Of a DNA stretch of 46,794 nt, positions 34,198 through 42,913 are shown in pieces. A model generated the notes under the pieces. That model was not told where the DNA came from and did no database searches. It was given only the letters and a program-made list of their open reading frames with translations. Location of the stretch: NCBI GenBank assembly GCA_011525695.1, contig WYBX01000110.1, forward strand, positions 1 to 46,794, given 5' to 3'. Position 1 is the first letter of the stretch. Each line of letters starts with the position of its first letter. The position numbers and the translations under genes were made by a program. This DNA is from Verrucomicrobiia bacterium (GTDB lineage: Bacteria > Verrucomicrobiota > Verrucomicrobiia > Opitutales > Opitutaceae).

Positions 34198-34230
34198 TTG
34201 ACGCAATTCAAAGGACTAAAATAGTTTATA
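34198..34230 (+). promoter_or_regulatory. Candidate sigma-70 type promoter of the HU-family gene
   Basis: TTGACG at 34198-34203 with TAGTTT at 34222-34227 (18-bp spacer), inside an AT-rich stretch unusual for this genome. The start codon follows 45 bp later. The -10 match is poor (three of six), so only the region is reasonably sure. Confidence 0.35.
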
Positions 34231-34271
34231 GGTGCTTTAGAAAACCAGGGCCTCAGCAAAAAGGAATCCCC

Positions 34272-34661
34272 ATGTCCAATCTGACCAAACGCGAGATAGT
34301 GCTGGAAATTTACCGGAAGTCGGGCTTTCCCCAAAAACAGATCGTCGACACCGTTCAACAGACGCTGGATATCATCCAGAAGGCACTAGCCAACGGGCGC
34401 AACGTCGAGTTGCGGAATTTCGGTGTACTGGAAGTGCAGGTGAGAAAGCAGCGGATCGGCCGCAACCCGAACAAGCCGGAGGCGGAAGTCATTATTCCCC
34501 AGCGCGCCGTCGTTAAGTTCAAATCTGGAAAGATCCTCAAGCAGCAGCTGAAGAAGATTGACCTCACCAAGCTCCAAACCGCACCGAGTGCGGACGAAGC
34601 TGACGATGATACGGATATCGAGCCGGAGACCGGCCCGGAGGGCGAAACCCCTCGGCAGTGA
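34272..34661 (+). CDS. HU/IHF-family DNA-binding protein with acidic C-terminal tail
   Basis: Protein of 129 aa. The HU/IHF domain spans about 1-95: LTKREIVLEIYRK, VDTVQQTLDIIQKAL, VELRNFGVLEV, and the arm KQRIGRNPNKPEAEVIIPQRAVVKF with the intercalating Pro. Residues about 100-129 form an acidic tail (DEADDDTDIEPETGPEGE) not found in E. coli HU. The domain bends DNA as a dimer; the tail may tune binding. The Met at 34272 is chosen as the start. It is monocistronic with an AT-rich promoter region. Confidence 0.93.
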   Translation: MSNLTKREIVLEIYRKSGFPQKQIVDTVQQTLDIIQKALANGRNVELRNFGVLEVQVRKQRIGRNPNKPEAEVIIPQRAVVKFKSGKILKQQLKKIDLTKLQTAPSADEADDDTDIEPETGPEGETPRQ

Positions 34662-34810
34662 CGGTTTCAAGCCGCTGCCCTGGCGATGACGGGGCGGCGT
34701 TCGCGGATTGCACGGGCGCGATGTCGGCAAATCTGTCGGGACGTCCTGACCGCGCGCGGCGCACCTGATTCGCCCCTCGCGACTTGCAGACGCCAAGAGG
34801 GGCTGTCCAG

Positions 34811-34829
34811 CGTCAGGCTTTACCTGACG
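34811..34829 (+). other. Hairpin in the probable hisS leader
   Basis: Perfect 7-bp stem CGTCAGG/CCTGACG with a 5-nt loop CTTTA, followed by a G-run but no T-tract. It lies about 95 bp before the hisS start, in the 262-bp gap after the HU-family gene. It could be an mRNA leader structure; nothing identifies a known riboswitch or T-box. Confidence 0.35.
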
Positions 34830-34923
34830 GGGGATTCAATTTCGTCGACCTCGCCGGCGTGCCAACGGACGGGTGCTTTTTGATTCGCGCTGGTCAGTCC
34901 GCGTTCCCAACGATGCGTCTTCC

Positions 34924-36237
34924 ATGTCGACGTTCCAAACCCTGCCTGGCTTTCGCGATTTCTATCCCGAGGATTTTGCCCGGCGGCACCATGTCTTCCG
35001 GCTGTGGCGGCAGAGCGCGAGCGCTTTCGGATTCTCCGAGTACGACGCGCCGGTGCTCGAGTCGTTGGAACTCTACAAGGCGAAATCCGGCGACGAAATC
35101 GAGGCGCAGCTTTTCAGTTTTACCGACAAGGGCGGGCGCGATGTCGCGCTGCGTCCGGAAATGACCCCCACGGTGTGCCGGATGGTGGGCGCGCGAGCCA
35201 ACGCGCTCAAGCGGCCGATCCGGTGGTTCAGCATCGCGGAGTTTTACCGGTATGAGCGGATGCAGAAGGGCCGCGGGCGGTGCTTTTCGCAATTGAACGC
35301 CGACATCTTCGGCGAACCCGGGCCGGAGGCCGAGATCGAGCTGATTGCGCTGCTGGTTCAGTGCCTTTGTGCCTTTGGCCTCCGCGAGGAGGATTTTTTT
35401 GTGCGGCTGAGCGACAGAAACCTCTGGTATTACTACCTTGAGGCTCTGGGGCTCGACGAGTCGCGCACCCGGGCCGTTCTCGCGGCGATCGACAAGTACG
35501 AGAAGTCCGGCGACGCCGCCTTTGACGGATATGCCGAAAAATTCGGACCGCTCGAAGCCGGTTTGAAGGAGAAGATCCTGGGATTCCTCCAAATCAAATC
35601 GCTGCCGGCGATCGAACATGCCGTGGCGGCTCTGGGAGTGGACCGGCTTGCTGCGCGATTGGCGGACTGGAGAAAATTGATCGATGGGCTCGGCGCCATG
35701 GGGTTGTCCCGGTTCGTCGAGGTCGATCTCGGGGTTGTGCGCGGCCTGGCGTACTACACCGGGTTCGTTTTTGAAGCATTCGACCGCAAGGGGGAGCTTC
35801 GTGCTCTGGCCGGTGGCGGCCGGTATGATGATTTGGTGGCAAAACTGGGTGGACCTGCGCTGCCGGCGGTGGGTTTTGCCATTGGAGACATGACATTTTC
35901 GCTTCTGCTCGAGCAGCGGGGACTGATGCCGACCCTGGTGTTCGCGCCGGATGTTTACTGCGTGATCGGGGGCGTTCCCGAACGGCAGGCGGCCTTCGGC
36001 GACATCCATGCCCTGCGGGCCGGAGGCTTCCGGGTCGACTACCCGCTGAAGGAGGTGGCATTTGGCAAGCAATTCAAGACGGCCGCGGAGTCCGGTGCGA
36101 AGCTCGCGTTGATTTATGGCAGTGATGAGCTGGCCCGAGGTGTCGTCAAAGTGCGCGACCTGGAGCAGCGGACCGAGATGGACGTGCCCCGGGCGGACCT
36201 GATCGCGACCGTCCGGGACTTTTTTTCGGCCGGGTAG
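34924..36237 (+). CDS. hisS: Histidine-tRNA ligase
   Basis: Protein of 437 aa, class II aminoacyl-tRNA synthetase. LPGFRDFYPEDF opens the catalytic domain; ALRPEMTPTVCRM and the motif 2 stretch RYERMQKGRGRCFSQLNADIFG follow. The His-specific block is GLAYYTGFVFEAFD, and motif 3 is GGGRYDDL with GFAIGDM. The C-terminal anticodon-binding domain starts near VFAPDVYCVIGG. It charges tRNA-His. The ATG at 34924 is preferred because upstream codons match nothing conserved. Confidence 0.95.
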   Translation: MSTFQTLPGFRDFYPEDFARRHHVFRLWRQSASAFGFSEYDAPVLESLELYKAKSGDEIEAQLFSFTDKGGRDVALRPEMTPTVCRMVGARANALKRPIRWFSIAEFYRYERMQKGRGRCFSQLNADIFGEPGPEAEIELIALLVQCLCAFGLREEDFFVRLSDRNLWYYYLEALGLDESRTRAVLAAIDKYEKSGDAAFDGYAEKFGPLEAGLKEKILGFLQIKSLPAIEHAVAALGVDRLAARLADWRKLIDGLGAMGLSRFVEVDLGVVRGLAYYTGFVFEAFDRKGELRALAGGGRYDDLVAKLGGPALPAVGFAIGDMTFSLLLEQRGLMPTLVFAPDVYCVIGGVPERQAAFGDIHALRAGGFRVDYPLKEVAFGKQFKTAAESGAKLALIYGSDELARGVVKVRDLEQRTEMDVPRADLIATVRDFFSAG

Positions 36238-36291
36238 GGGGCACTGCGGTGGCTTGAACTGGGAGCGGCGCCGCGCAATGCTCGACGCCAC

Positions 36292-36678
36292 ATGAAACCC
36301 CAAGGCCAGCGGTTCCGCGCCCTGCCGGACCAATATGCCGTCTGTCGCCTGAGTCCTGACGCCGTCGTGCCGGGTTGGGCCAGCGGTCCCTTCGTCAACC
36401 TGACGTTCACGGATGATGAGCTCGCCATCATCTGTCCGGCGGAGCGCGTACCCGCGGACGTGCGGGCGGAGCGTGACTGGCGCGTCCTGAAGCTGGTCGG
36501 GCCGTTCCCGTTCACCGCCACCGGGGTGCTGGCATCGCTCGCGACGCCGCTGGCCCGGGCGGGCATCAGCCTGCTTTCAATCGCGACCTACGACACCGAT
36601 TATTGCCTGGTCAAGGCCGACGTCTTCGAGGATGCCGTCGACGTCCTGATTGCCGCCGGCCACACCCGCATCGGTTGA
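36292..36678 (+). CDS. ACT-domain protein (CASTOR-like)
   Basis: Protein of 128 aa with two ACT-like halves. The first half has RALPDQYAVCRL; the second has LVGPFPFTATGVLASLATPLA and ISLLSIATYDTDYCLVK, the family's ligand-binding region. Members bind amino acids as small regulators, but most are uncharacterised. It begins 54 bp after hisS and its stop precedes the hydrolase by 4 bp, so the three genes may share a transcript. No function is claimed beyond ligand binding. Confidence 0.85.
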   Translation: MKPQGQRFRALPDQYAVCRLSPDAVVPGWASGPFVNLTFTDDELAIICPAERVPADVRAERDWRVLKLVGPFPFTATGVLASLATPLARAGISLLSIATYDTDYCLVKADVFEDAVDVLIAAGHTRIG

Positions 36679-36682
36679 CCGG

Positions 36683-37519
36683 ATGAACGTCGTGCCCGCC
36701 TGGTGGAAGCTGTTGCAGCTGCCGGTGGCGGTGACGGTGGGCGGTTACGTCCTCCTGGCGATTACCGCGCCGTTCCTCGCGGAGCGGGCGCTTTATCACC
36801 CCGGGATGGCATCGCGGCGCGCGCCATCGGGGATGATTACGCTGCGCGATCCCGCGGGCCGGGCGGTGGCGGCGCTGCACCTGCCCAATCCGGGGGCCCG
36901 CTTCACGCTGTGGTTCTTCCACGGCAACGCCGAGGATCTCGGTGATCTCGAGCCCCTGCTGGAGACGCTGCAGGCGGCCGGGTTCGCCGTCTTCGCCTCG
37001 GAGTATCCTGGATATGGATTCAGTGAAGGGGCGCCATCGGAGGAGGCGATTTATCGCGCCGCGCGGGTCGCACGCGATTATCTGCGCCGTGAACTCGGCG
37101 TGCCGGCGGCCAGGACGATTCTGATGGGCCGATCGCTGGGCGGCGGCCCCGCGGTGCAGCTGGCGACGGAGGAGCGGGTCGGGGGGCTGGTGCTGCAGAG
37201 CGCCTTCACGAGCGTCTACCGCGTGGTCACGCGCTGGCCGCTGCTGCCGTTCGACCAGTTCGCCAACGAACGGAAGCTGGCAAGAATCTCCGCTCCGGTC
37301 CTGGTGATGCATGGCGCCGCCGACGAGGTGATCCCCTTCTGGCACGGCGAGCGGCTCCTGGCGGCCGCGCCCGGCGTGAAGCGGTCACTTTGGATCCCCG
37401 GGGCGCGGCACAATGACTTCGGTGAAGTGGCGGGCCCCCGATTGCTCGAGGCACTGCGGGAATTCGCGGCGCTGTGTGAGCAGGCGGGGCCGCGATCGGA
37501 TTCCGGCGCGGTGCCTTGA
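36683..37519 (+). CDS. Alpha/beta hydrolase with N-terminal membrane anchor
   Basis: Protein of 278 aa. A membrane helix (about 12-34) is followed by an alpha/beta hydrolase fold. The oxyanion loop is FFHGNAED, the nucleophile elbow is GRSLGG with Ser151, the acid is Asp214 (HGAADEVIP) and the base is His243 (GARHND). Its organisation resembles ABHD13/ABHD17-type and BEM46 hydrolases, which include thioesterases; the substrate is unknown. Start at 36683 has a weak GG upstream. Confidence 0.88.
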   Translation: MNVVPAWWKLLQLPVAVTVGGYVLLAITAPFLAERALYHPGMASRRAPSGMITLRDPAGRAVAALHLPNPGARFTLWFFHGNAEDLGDLEPLLETLQAAGFAVFASEYPGYGFSEGAPSEEAIYRAARVARDYLRRELGVPAARTILMGRSLGGGPAVQLATEERVGGLVLQSAFTSVYRVVTRWPLLPFDQFANERKLARISAPVLVMHGAADEVIPFWHGERLLAAAPGVKRSLWIPGARHNDFGEVAGPRLLEALREFAALCEQAGPRSDSGAVP

Positions 37520-37736
37520 GTCCGTCGCGATTCCGTGGGCCCAGTCCGCATTCCCGCGGGGATGGCGAGGTTCACCCTTTCGCGGGCAAGCCGGCCCGGA
37601 CTTTCGCCGGCAGTGCTACGCACCCCATTATTTAACCGGAAATTCAGCATAAAACGAATTGACGGGAAAATGAGGTCGCCCCATGGGTTGTGGCTGTTGC
37701 GACCCACGACCACACCCCGTTGTGGTCAGCAACGCG
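37520..37736. other. Non-coding stretch upstream of the nrd locus, with a hairpin
   Basis: No gene seen. An AT-rich tract lies at about 37625-37670 (ATTATTTAACC, ATTGACGGG), a possible promoter area for nrdBA. A perfect 7-bp hairpin GACCACA/TGTGGTC with loop CCCCGT occupies 37708-37727. No convincing NrdR box pair or cobalamin riboswitch was found. Confidence 0.35.
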
Positions 37737-37979
37737 TTAATAACTCCTAGCAAGTTTTGTTCGCCTGGGGCTTTCCCGTCCCAAGAACAGCCGCCGCCCA
37801 CACGGCCATGCCCACAGCCAATCCCATCGTTTGCGCGGTTTTTCCGCCCGTGCCACTGCTGCGGCCATGCGCCGCTTGTGGCTGGCGGCGACCGCCGGCC
37901 GGCTCCCCGCCGCCAAACGGATCGTAGGGTCCGCCGCCTGGGTGTCCGTTCGCGCGGATTTCTCGAAGTCCTTCGCCAT
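37737..37979 (-). CDS. Small basic protein with very strong Shine-Dalgarno, possibly frameshifted
   Basis: An AGGAGG sequence stands 7 nt before the ATG at 37979, by far the best ribosome site in the window, and it opens an 80-codon frame starting MAKDFEKSARTDTQAAD. The product is basic and Trp-rich (RKRWDWLWAWP) and matches no family I know. From about codon 17 the next frame reads GGGPYDPFGGG and later a possible membrane helix (MGLAVGMAVWAAAVLG), so the real protein may change frame by error or decay. It is divergent from nrdB, with 32 bp between starts. Confidence 0.45.
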   Translation of the reverse strand: MAKDFEKSARTDTQAADPTIRLAAGSRPAVAASHKRRMAAAVARAEKPRKRWDWLWAWPCGRRLFLGRESPRRTKLARSY

Positions 37980-38011
37980 TTTCACTCCTCCTATCCCACA
38001 ACCTCCTTCCC

Positions 38012-39097
38012 ATGCAGAAAACGTTTCAGGTCGGTGCCAAGACGTTCGTACTCGATCAAGCAAAGGCCGAAGCCGCCTTTGCCGCCAAGAAGGTGATCAA
38101 CGGTCGCCAGACCATGACCTTCAATCTCCTCCCGCTGAAATATCAGTGGGCCTACGATCTTTACCGGACGATGAAGGCGAACCACTGGGAGCCGGAGGAC
38201 ATCCCCATGGGCAAGGACATCGAGCAATGGCGCGACGAGCGGGCGCTCTCCGAGGTCGAGCGGTGGATCATCCGCATGGGCATCGGCTATTTCTCCGCCG
38301 CCGAGGGAATCGTGGGTGACAACATCCAGCATGTCGTGCGCGAGCTCGTCACCGCACCCGAACTCAAGCTCGTCCTTGGCCGGCACGCCCACGAGGAGAA
38401 CATCCATGCCGATTCGCTCCTGTACATGATCGCCTCGCTCGGCATCAACCCGCACGAATGCGAGGCGATGTTCGAGGATGTGCCGACGATCGTCCGGAAG
38501 AACGAATTCGTCACGAAGGTTTCCCGGGAGTTGCGCCGCGAACTCGATCTCAGCCGTCCCGAAAACAAGCGGCTGCTCGCCAGGAACATCTTTGTCTTCG
38601 GCCAGTGCATGGAGGGCACCCAGTTCTATGGCCTCTTTGGCATGATCCTTTCGCTTTACCGGCAGAACAAGTTTCCGGGGATTGGCCAGATGTTCCGGTA
38701 CACGCTCCGGGACGAGTCCAACCACATCGAGGTCTTCCGGAATCTCTTCATGGATCTCGTCGAGGAGAACCGGGAGATTTGGACGGCCGAATTCAAGGAG
38801 GAGCTGCGGGATCTGATGCGTGAGGGGGTGACGCTCGAGCAGGATTTCATTCGCGACTGCCTGCCGGTCAACGCGGTGGGCCTCGCGGTCGACGAGTTCC
38901 TGACGTATATCGATTACATTGCGGACCGCCGGCTCGAGGGCTGCGGGCTTGCCCCGCTTTCCGCCGGGGTGAAGAACCCGCTCCCGTGGCTGGCGGAGAT
39001 GATGGACATCAAGAAGGAGCAGAACTTTTTCGAGGGCCGCGTCACCGAATATCAGAAGGCATCCTCGCTCCATCTCGCCCGCGACGACGAGCTTTGA
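38012..39097 (+). CDS. nrdB: Ribonucleotide reductase small subunit, class Ic-like (Mn/Fe type)
   Basis: Protein of 361 aa, ferritin-like R2 fold. Metal ligands are Glu98, Glu129, His132, Glu201, Glu235 and His238. Their spacing (31, 3, 69, 34, 3) is nearly that of the Chlamydia R2c enzyme, including Glu for the first ligand, where class Ia has Asp. The radical tyrosine position, four residues after His132, is Leu136 (EENIHADSLLY). Such proteins use a Mn/Fe cofactor instead of a tyrosyl radical. Tyr138 and Tyr347 are in place for radical transfer. Works with NrdA encoded 149 bp downstream. The sequence before the ATG is CCTCC, not a ribosome site. Confidence 0.94.
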   Translation: MQKTFQVGAKTFVLDQAKAEAAFAAKKVINGRQTMTFNLLPLKYQWAYDLYRTMKANHWEPEDIPMGKDIEQWRDERALSEVERWIIRMGIGYFSAAEGIVGDNIQHVVRELVTAPELKLVLGRHAHEENIHADSLLYMIASLGINPHECEAMFEDVPTIVRKNEFVTKVSRELRRELDLSRPENKRLLARNIFVFGQCMEGTQFYGLFGMILSLYRQNKFPGIGQMFRYTLRDESNHIEVFRNLFMDLVEENREIWTAEFKEELRDLMREGVTLEQDFIRDCLPVNAVGLAVDEFLTYIDYIADRRLEGCGLAPLSAGVKNPLPWLAEMMDIKKEQNFFEGRVTEYQKASSLHLARDDEL

Positions 39098-39108
39098 TCC
39101 GGAGGCCG

Positions 39109-39136
39109 GCTTCCGCTCCCACTTCGGAGTGGAAGC
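39109..39136. repeat. Long hairpin between nrdB and nrdA
   Basis: An 11-bp stem GCTTCCGCTCC (39109-39119) / GGAGTGGAAGC (39126-39136) with one G-T pair and a 6-nt loop. A second hairpin GGCCCG/CGGGCC (39148-39163) follows. No T-tract. It could lower nrdA expression relative to nrdB, protect mRNA, or be a dispersed intergenic repeat; only one copy is in the window. Confidence 0.5.
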
Positions 39137-39246
39137 TCCGCCCACCCGGCCCGATGGCGGGCCCTGATGCCGCCCCAGCTACATTTCCAAGAATTCCAGC
39201 GCCTCACCCCAACCGCGCCCGCCGCACTCGTACCCCCACGCCCACC

Positions 39247-42200
39247 ATGAGCAATCCTCCGTCCCTCGCCCACGATCTCGCCCTCAAACGCACCGTCCAG
39301 ACTCCCGTCGAGCAGAAGCCCCATTATGCCTGGCGCGAATCCCTGGCGGGCGAAGCGATCGAGCTGCCCGATGTCATCCTGCTGTGCCCGCATGGCGAGG
39401 AGCGGTTCGTCATGGCCGAGGTGGCCGACACCCTCGGCAACGCCCTGACCAACGTTCACCTGGCCAAGGGCGACTTGAACATCTTCACCGACGCCAACCG
39501 GGCGTGGATCGCGACGATCTGCCGGGAACTCGCCGCCAACCTCACGATGCTGGCCCGCGAGCAGTCGCCGCTGCGAATTTCGCTCAACCAGCTCTACGAA
39601 CTACTCGAGAAGACGCTCGTCGACAACAACGCCTACTTCGTGGCGAAGAGCCTGCTGCTCAACCGGGCCCGGAAGATCGCCATCGATCGCAATGCCGCCG
39701 CCCCGTCGACCCTCCGGGTGATCCGCCGCAACAACCAAGTGGTCCCCTGGAGCGAGCAGAAGGTCGAAATCGCCGTCCGCAAGACGTTCCTCTCGCTGCA
39801 GCGCGATTCCGCGCCGGCGGTCGGTATCACCCGGGCTGTTTCCGAGCGCGTCCACGCCTCCAAGCAGTCATTCATTCACATCGAGGAAATCCAGGATCTG
39901 GTCCAGGAGGAACTGATGCGCGGCGGGCACTACAAGGTGGCCGAAGCGTACATCCTCTTCCGGGCCCAGCGCGCGGTGGCCCGCGAGGCCGGGCTCGAGT
40001 CCGCCAGCGGGGATTTGCCCGCCGATCAGGTGGCGCCGGTGCTCGCCCCCGGCCAGTCGTCCCTGATCGTCGTCCGGAAGGCGGATGGCACGAACAGCTT
40101 CTGGGACGGCGCCGATTTGCGGAAGCGGATCGAGTTCGCCCGGATCAACCTCGACCTCTGCCTGTCCAACGACGAGATCGAGACGGAACTCCGCCGTTCG
40201 ATCTACGATCAGATTTCGCAGAAGGACCTCGATGCGACGATCGTCCTCAACTCCAAGACGCTGATCGAGCGTGACGCCGACTTTGCCAAGTTCGCCGGCC
40301 GGATCCAGCTCACCTATATCTACGAGGAGGTCCTTGGCTGGGACATCATGAAGGACGGAATTGGGGCGCTGAAGGGCGCGCACCAGCGCGCGTTCCGCAA
40401 ATATCTCGAACACGGTGTGGCCATCCGCCGGCTCAATCCCCGGCTGCTGGAGTACGATCTCAGCCGGCTGGCCGGCGCGCTCGATCCCTCGTCCGACCTC
40501 GAGTTCGACTTCCTTGGCATCCAGACGATGTACGATCGCTATCTCATCATCGACAAGACGCGGTCGCCCGCGCGCCGGATCGAGACGCCCCAGTTCTTCT
40601 GGCTGCGGGTCGCGATGGGGCTGATGCTGGACGAAAAGGAGGACCGCGAGGGGCGGGTCATCGGCCTTTACGAACTCTACCGAAGCCGGCGGTTCTGCAG
40701 CAGCACGCCCACGCTTTTCAATTCCGGCACGCTGCACTCGCAGCTTTCATCCTGTTACCTGTACTACGTCGACGACACGCTCGAGAGCATCATGCTCCGC
40801 GGCATCGCCGACAATGCCTTCCTCGCCAAGTGGGCCGGCGGCCTGGGTGGCTCGTGGACGGCGGTCCGCGGCACCGGGGCGCACATCCAGGGAACCAACG
40901 GCGAGTCCCAGGGCGTGATCCCGTTTCTCAAGCTCCACAACGACCAGCTCGTCGCCGTCAATCAGGGCGGCAAGCGCAAGGGCTCGGGCTGTGCGTATCT
41001 GGAAACCTGGCACAACGACATGTTCGAGTTTCTCGAGCTGCGGAAGAACACGGGCGACGACCGCCGCCGGACCCACGACATGAACACGGCGAACTGGATT
41101 CCCGACCTGTTCATGAAACGGATGGAGGCGCGCCAGCACTGGACGCTCTTCCGCTCCAACCAGGTGAAGGATCTCCATGATCTCTACGGGCGGGCGTTCG
41201 AGGAGCGCTATCTCGAATATGAGAAGCTGGCCGAGGCGGGGAAGATTGCCGGCCAGCGAATTGAGGCGCTCGAACTGTGGAAGCGGATGCTCGCGATGCT
41301 GTTCGAGACCGGGCATCCGTGGATCACCTTCAAGGACGCCTGCAACCTCCGCTCGCCCCAGGATCACGTCGGCGTGATCCACTCGTCCAATCTCTGCACC
41401 GAGATCACGCTGAACACGTCGAACGACGAGACCGCCGTCTGCAATCTCGGCTCGGTCATCCTCGATTCGCATCTGCAGCCGGACGGTTCGCTGGATCATG
41501 CGAAGCTCCGCGAAACGATCCGGATGGCGGTGCGAGCGCTCGACAACGTGATCGACATCAACTTCTACCCGACTCCCGCAGCGCAGGCCTCGAACCTGCG
41601 TCACCGGCCGATCGGGCTCGGGGTCATGGGCCTGGCGCACGCACTCTACCTCCGCGGCCATGCCTTCGCCTCGCCGGAGGCGGTCGAGTTCAACGACGAG
41701 GCGATGGAGGCCATCGCATATTATGCCTACGAGGCGAGTTCCGACCTCGCCGCGGAGCGCGGTGCCTACTCGAGCTTCAAGGGTTCGAAGTGGGATCGCG
41801 GGCTGCTGCCGCAGGACACGATCGATTTGCTGGAAAAGGAGCGCGGCGTGCCGGTGGAGGTCCCGCGGGGCGGCCGGCTGGATTGGAGTCCGCTGCGCGC
41901 AAAGATTGCCCGGCAGGGCATGCGCAACTCGAACTGCCTGGCCATCGCGCCCACGGCGACCATCTCGAACATCACGGCGACCTCGCCGTGCATCGAGCCG
42001 ACCTACAAGAACCTGTTTGTGAAGTCGAACCTCTCAGGCGAGTTCATCGTGCTGAATCCCTTCCTGGTGAAGGATCTGAAGGCCCGCGGCCTCTGGGATC
42101 AGGACATGATCGACAACCTGAAGTACTTCGACGGGGAGCTGAAGGACATCGAGCGGATCCCCGCTGACCTGAAGGCAAAGTACCTCACGGCCTTCGACAT

Positions 42201-42570
42201 CGACCCGAAATGGATCCTGGAAGCCGCTGCGCGGCGGCAGAAATGGATCGATCAGGCACAGAGTGTGAACCTGTGGATCAAGACGCCGGATCTGAAGACG
42301 CTCAGCCACATGTACCGGCAGGCCTGGCATGTCGGACTGAAGACCACCTATTATCTCCGGAGCCTCGGCGCCTCCAACATCGAGAAGGCAACCGTGTCGG
42401 TGAAGAAGGAGGTTCGCGGCGCCATCAAGGAGGGCCAGGATGGCGGCCGGAACAGCGGGGATGCCGAAGGCACGGCGCCAACGAGCCCGAGGGTGTATAC
42501 CGAAGCCGAGAAGAACGCCTGTTCAATCGAGGCTATGCGCCGGGGGGAGATCTGCGAAGCCTGCCAGTAA
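39247..42570 (+). CDS. nrdA: Ribonucleoside-diphosphate reductase large subunit with two ATP-cones plus a vestigial third
   Basis: Protein of 1107 aa, long for NrdA. Two ATP-cones are clear (about 155-245, VIRRNNQVVPWSEQKVEIAV; about 272-365, VVRKADGTNSFWDGADLRKR). An extra N-terminal domain (43-146) ends like a cone (LYELLEKTLVDNNAYFVAKS) but lacks the opening nucleotide-binding half. The catalytic barrel has Cys503 (SSCYLYY), Asn715/Cys717/Glu719 (NLCTEIT) and Cys732 (AVCNLGS); the C-terminal redox pair is Cys1103/Cys1106 (CEACQ). It reduces ribonucleotides with NrdB; ATP/dATP at the cones sets activity. Start at 39247 avoids overlap with the nrdB end. Confidence 0.95.
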   Translation: MSNPPSLAHDLALKRTVQTPVEQKPHYAWRESLAGEAIELPDVILLCPHGEERFVMAEVADTLGNALTNVHLAKGDLNIFTDANRAWIATICRELAANLTMLAREQSPLRISLNQLYELLEKTLVDNNAYFVAKSLLLNRARKIAIDRNAAAPSTLRVIRRNNQVVPWSEQKVEIAVRKTFLSLQRDSAPAVGITRAVSERVHASKQSFIHIEEIQDLVQEELMRGGHYKVAEAYILFRAQRAVAREAGLESASGDLPADQVAPVLAPGQSSLIVVRKADGTNSFWDGADLRKRIEFARINLDLCLSNDEIETELRRSIYDQISQKDLDATIVLNSKTLIERDADFAKFAGRIQLTYIYEEVLGWDIMKDGIGALKGAHQRAFRKYLEHGVAIRRLNPRLLEYDLSRLAGALDPSSDLEFDFLGIQTMYDRYLIIDKTRSPARRIETPQFFWLRVAMGLMLDEKEDREGRVIGLYELYRSRRFCSSTPTLFNSGTLHSQLSSCYLYYVDDTLESIMLRGIADNAFLAKWAGGLGGSWTAVRGTGAHIQGTNGESQGVIPFLKLHNDQLVAVNQGGKRKGSGCAYLETWHNDMFEFLELRKNTGDDRRRTHDMNTANWIPDLFMKRMEARQHWTLFRSNQVKDLHDLYGRAFEERYLEYEKLAEAGKIAGQRIEALELWKRMLAMLFETGHPWITFKDACNLRSPQDHVGVIHSSNLCTEITLNTSNDETAVCNLGSVILDSHLQPDGSLDHAKLRETIRMAVRALDNVIDINFYPTPAAQASNLRHRPIGLGVMGLAHALYLRGHAFASPEAVEFNDEAMEAIAYYAYEASSDLAAERGAYSSFKGSKWDRGLLPQDTIDLLEKERGVPVEVPRGGRLDWSPLRAKIARQGMRNSNCLAIAPTATISNITATSPCIEPTYKNLFVKSNLSGEFIVLNPFLVKDLKARGLWDQDMIDNLKYFDGELKDIERIPADLKAKYLTAFDIDPKWILEAAARRQKWIDQAQSVNLWIKTPDLKTLSHMYRQAWHVGLKTTYYLRSLGASNIEKATVSVKKEVRGAIKEGQDGGRNSGDAEGTAPTSPRVYTEAEKNACSIEAMRRGEICEACQ

Positions 42571-42611
42571 CCTGAGGCTGCGCCTCCGCCACTTGCGGCA
42601 CGGGCAAAAAA

Positions 42612-42640
42612 CAGCCCGTGTGCGGGGGCACACGGGGCTG
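42612..42640 (+). other. Strong GC-rich hairpin downstream of nrdA
   Basis: CAGCCCGTGTGC (42612-42623) pairs with GCACACGGGGCTG (42628-42640) with one bulged G and a GGGG loop. No T-tract follows. Likely a transcript-end or mRNA-stabilising structure in the 343-bp gap between nrdA and the SDR gene, which holds no gene that I can support. Confidence 0.5.
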
Positions 42641-42702
42641 GAGGTCACGGGAATCCGGACGCAGGACGCTTCCGGGCGGTTGAGTGGTCGAAAGCCTGAC
42701 GA

Positions 42703-42742
42703 ACCGGCATCGGGAAAGTCACGGTGCCGGTGAAGTTTTTTT
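42703..42742 (+). terminator. Rho-independent terminator downstream of nrdA
   Basis: Stem ACCGGCA (42703-42709) / TGCCGGT (42725-42731), 15-nt loop, then GAAG and seven T (42736-42742). It lies about 130 bp after the nrdA stop. Confidence 0.65.
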
Positions 42743-42913
42743 CCTGTCGCCGATCTCCGGGGGCGTTCTCGCCGGGTAAGTCTCGCCACCCAGGCAGGAT
42801 GCTCCAAATCGCGCGGGGTTTCGGAAGCATACCGGGCGCTGATTGTTGACACCATTGGTTCACCCCCACCAACGTCCGATGTTCAACAAACCAACTCGAA
42901 CAAGGGATCAATC

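Noticed and set aside
37520..38011. NrdR boxes or a cobalamin riboswitch upstream of nrdBA
   Set aside because: No sequence close to a paired NrdR box and no B12-box pattern was seen; class Ic enzymes do not need cobalamin.
42523..42911. Minus-strand frames of about 90-110 aa after nrdA
   Set aside because: They run through the two hairpins, have no ribosome site and match no family.
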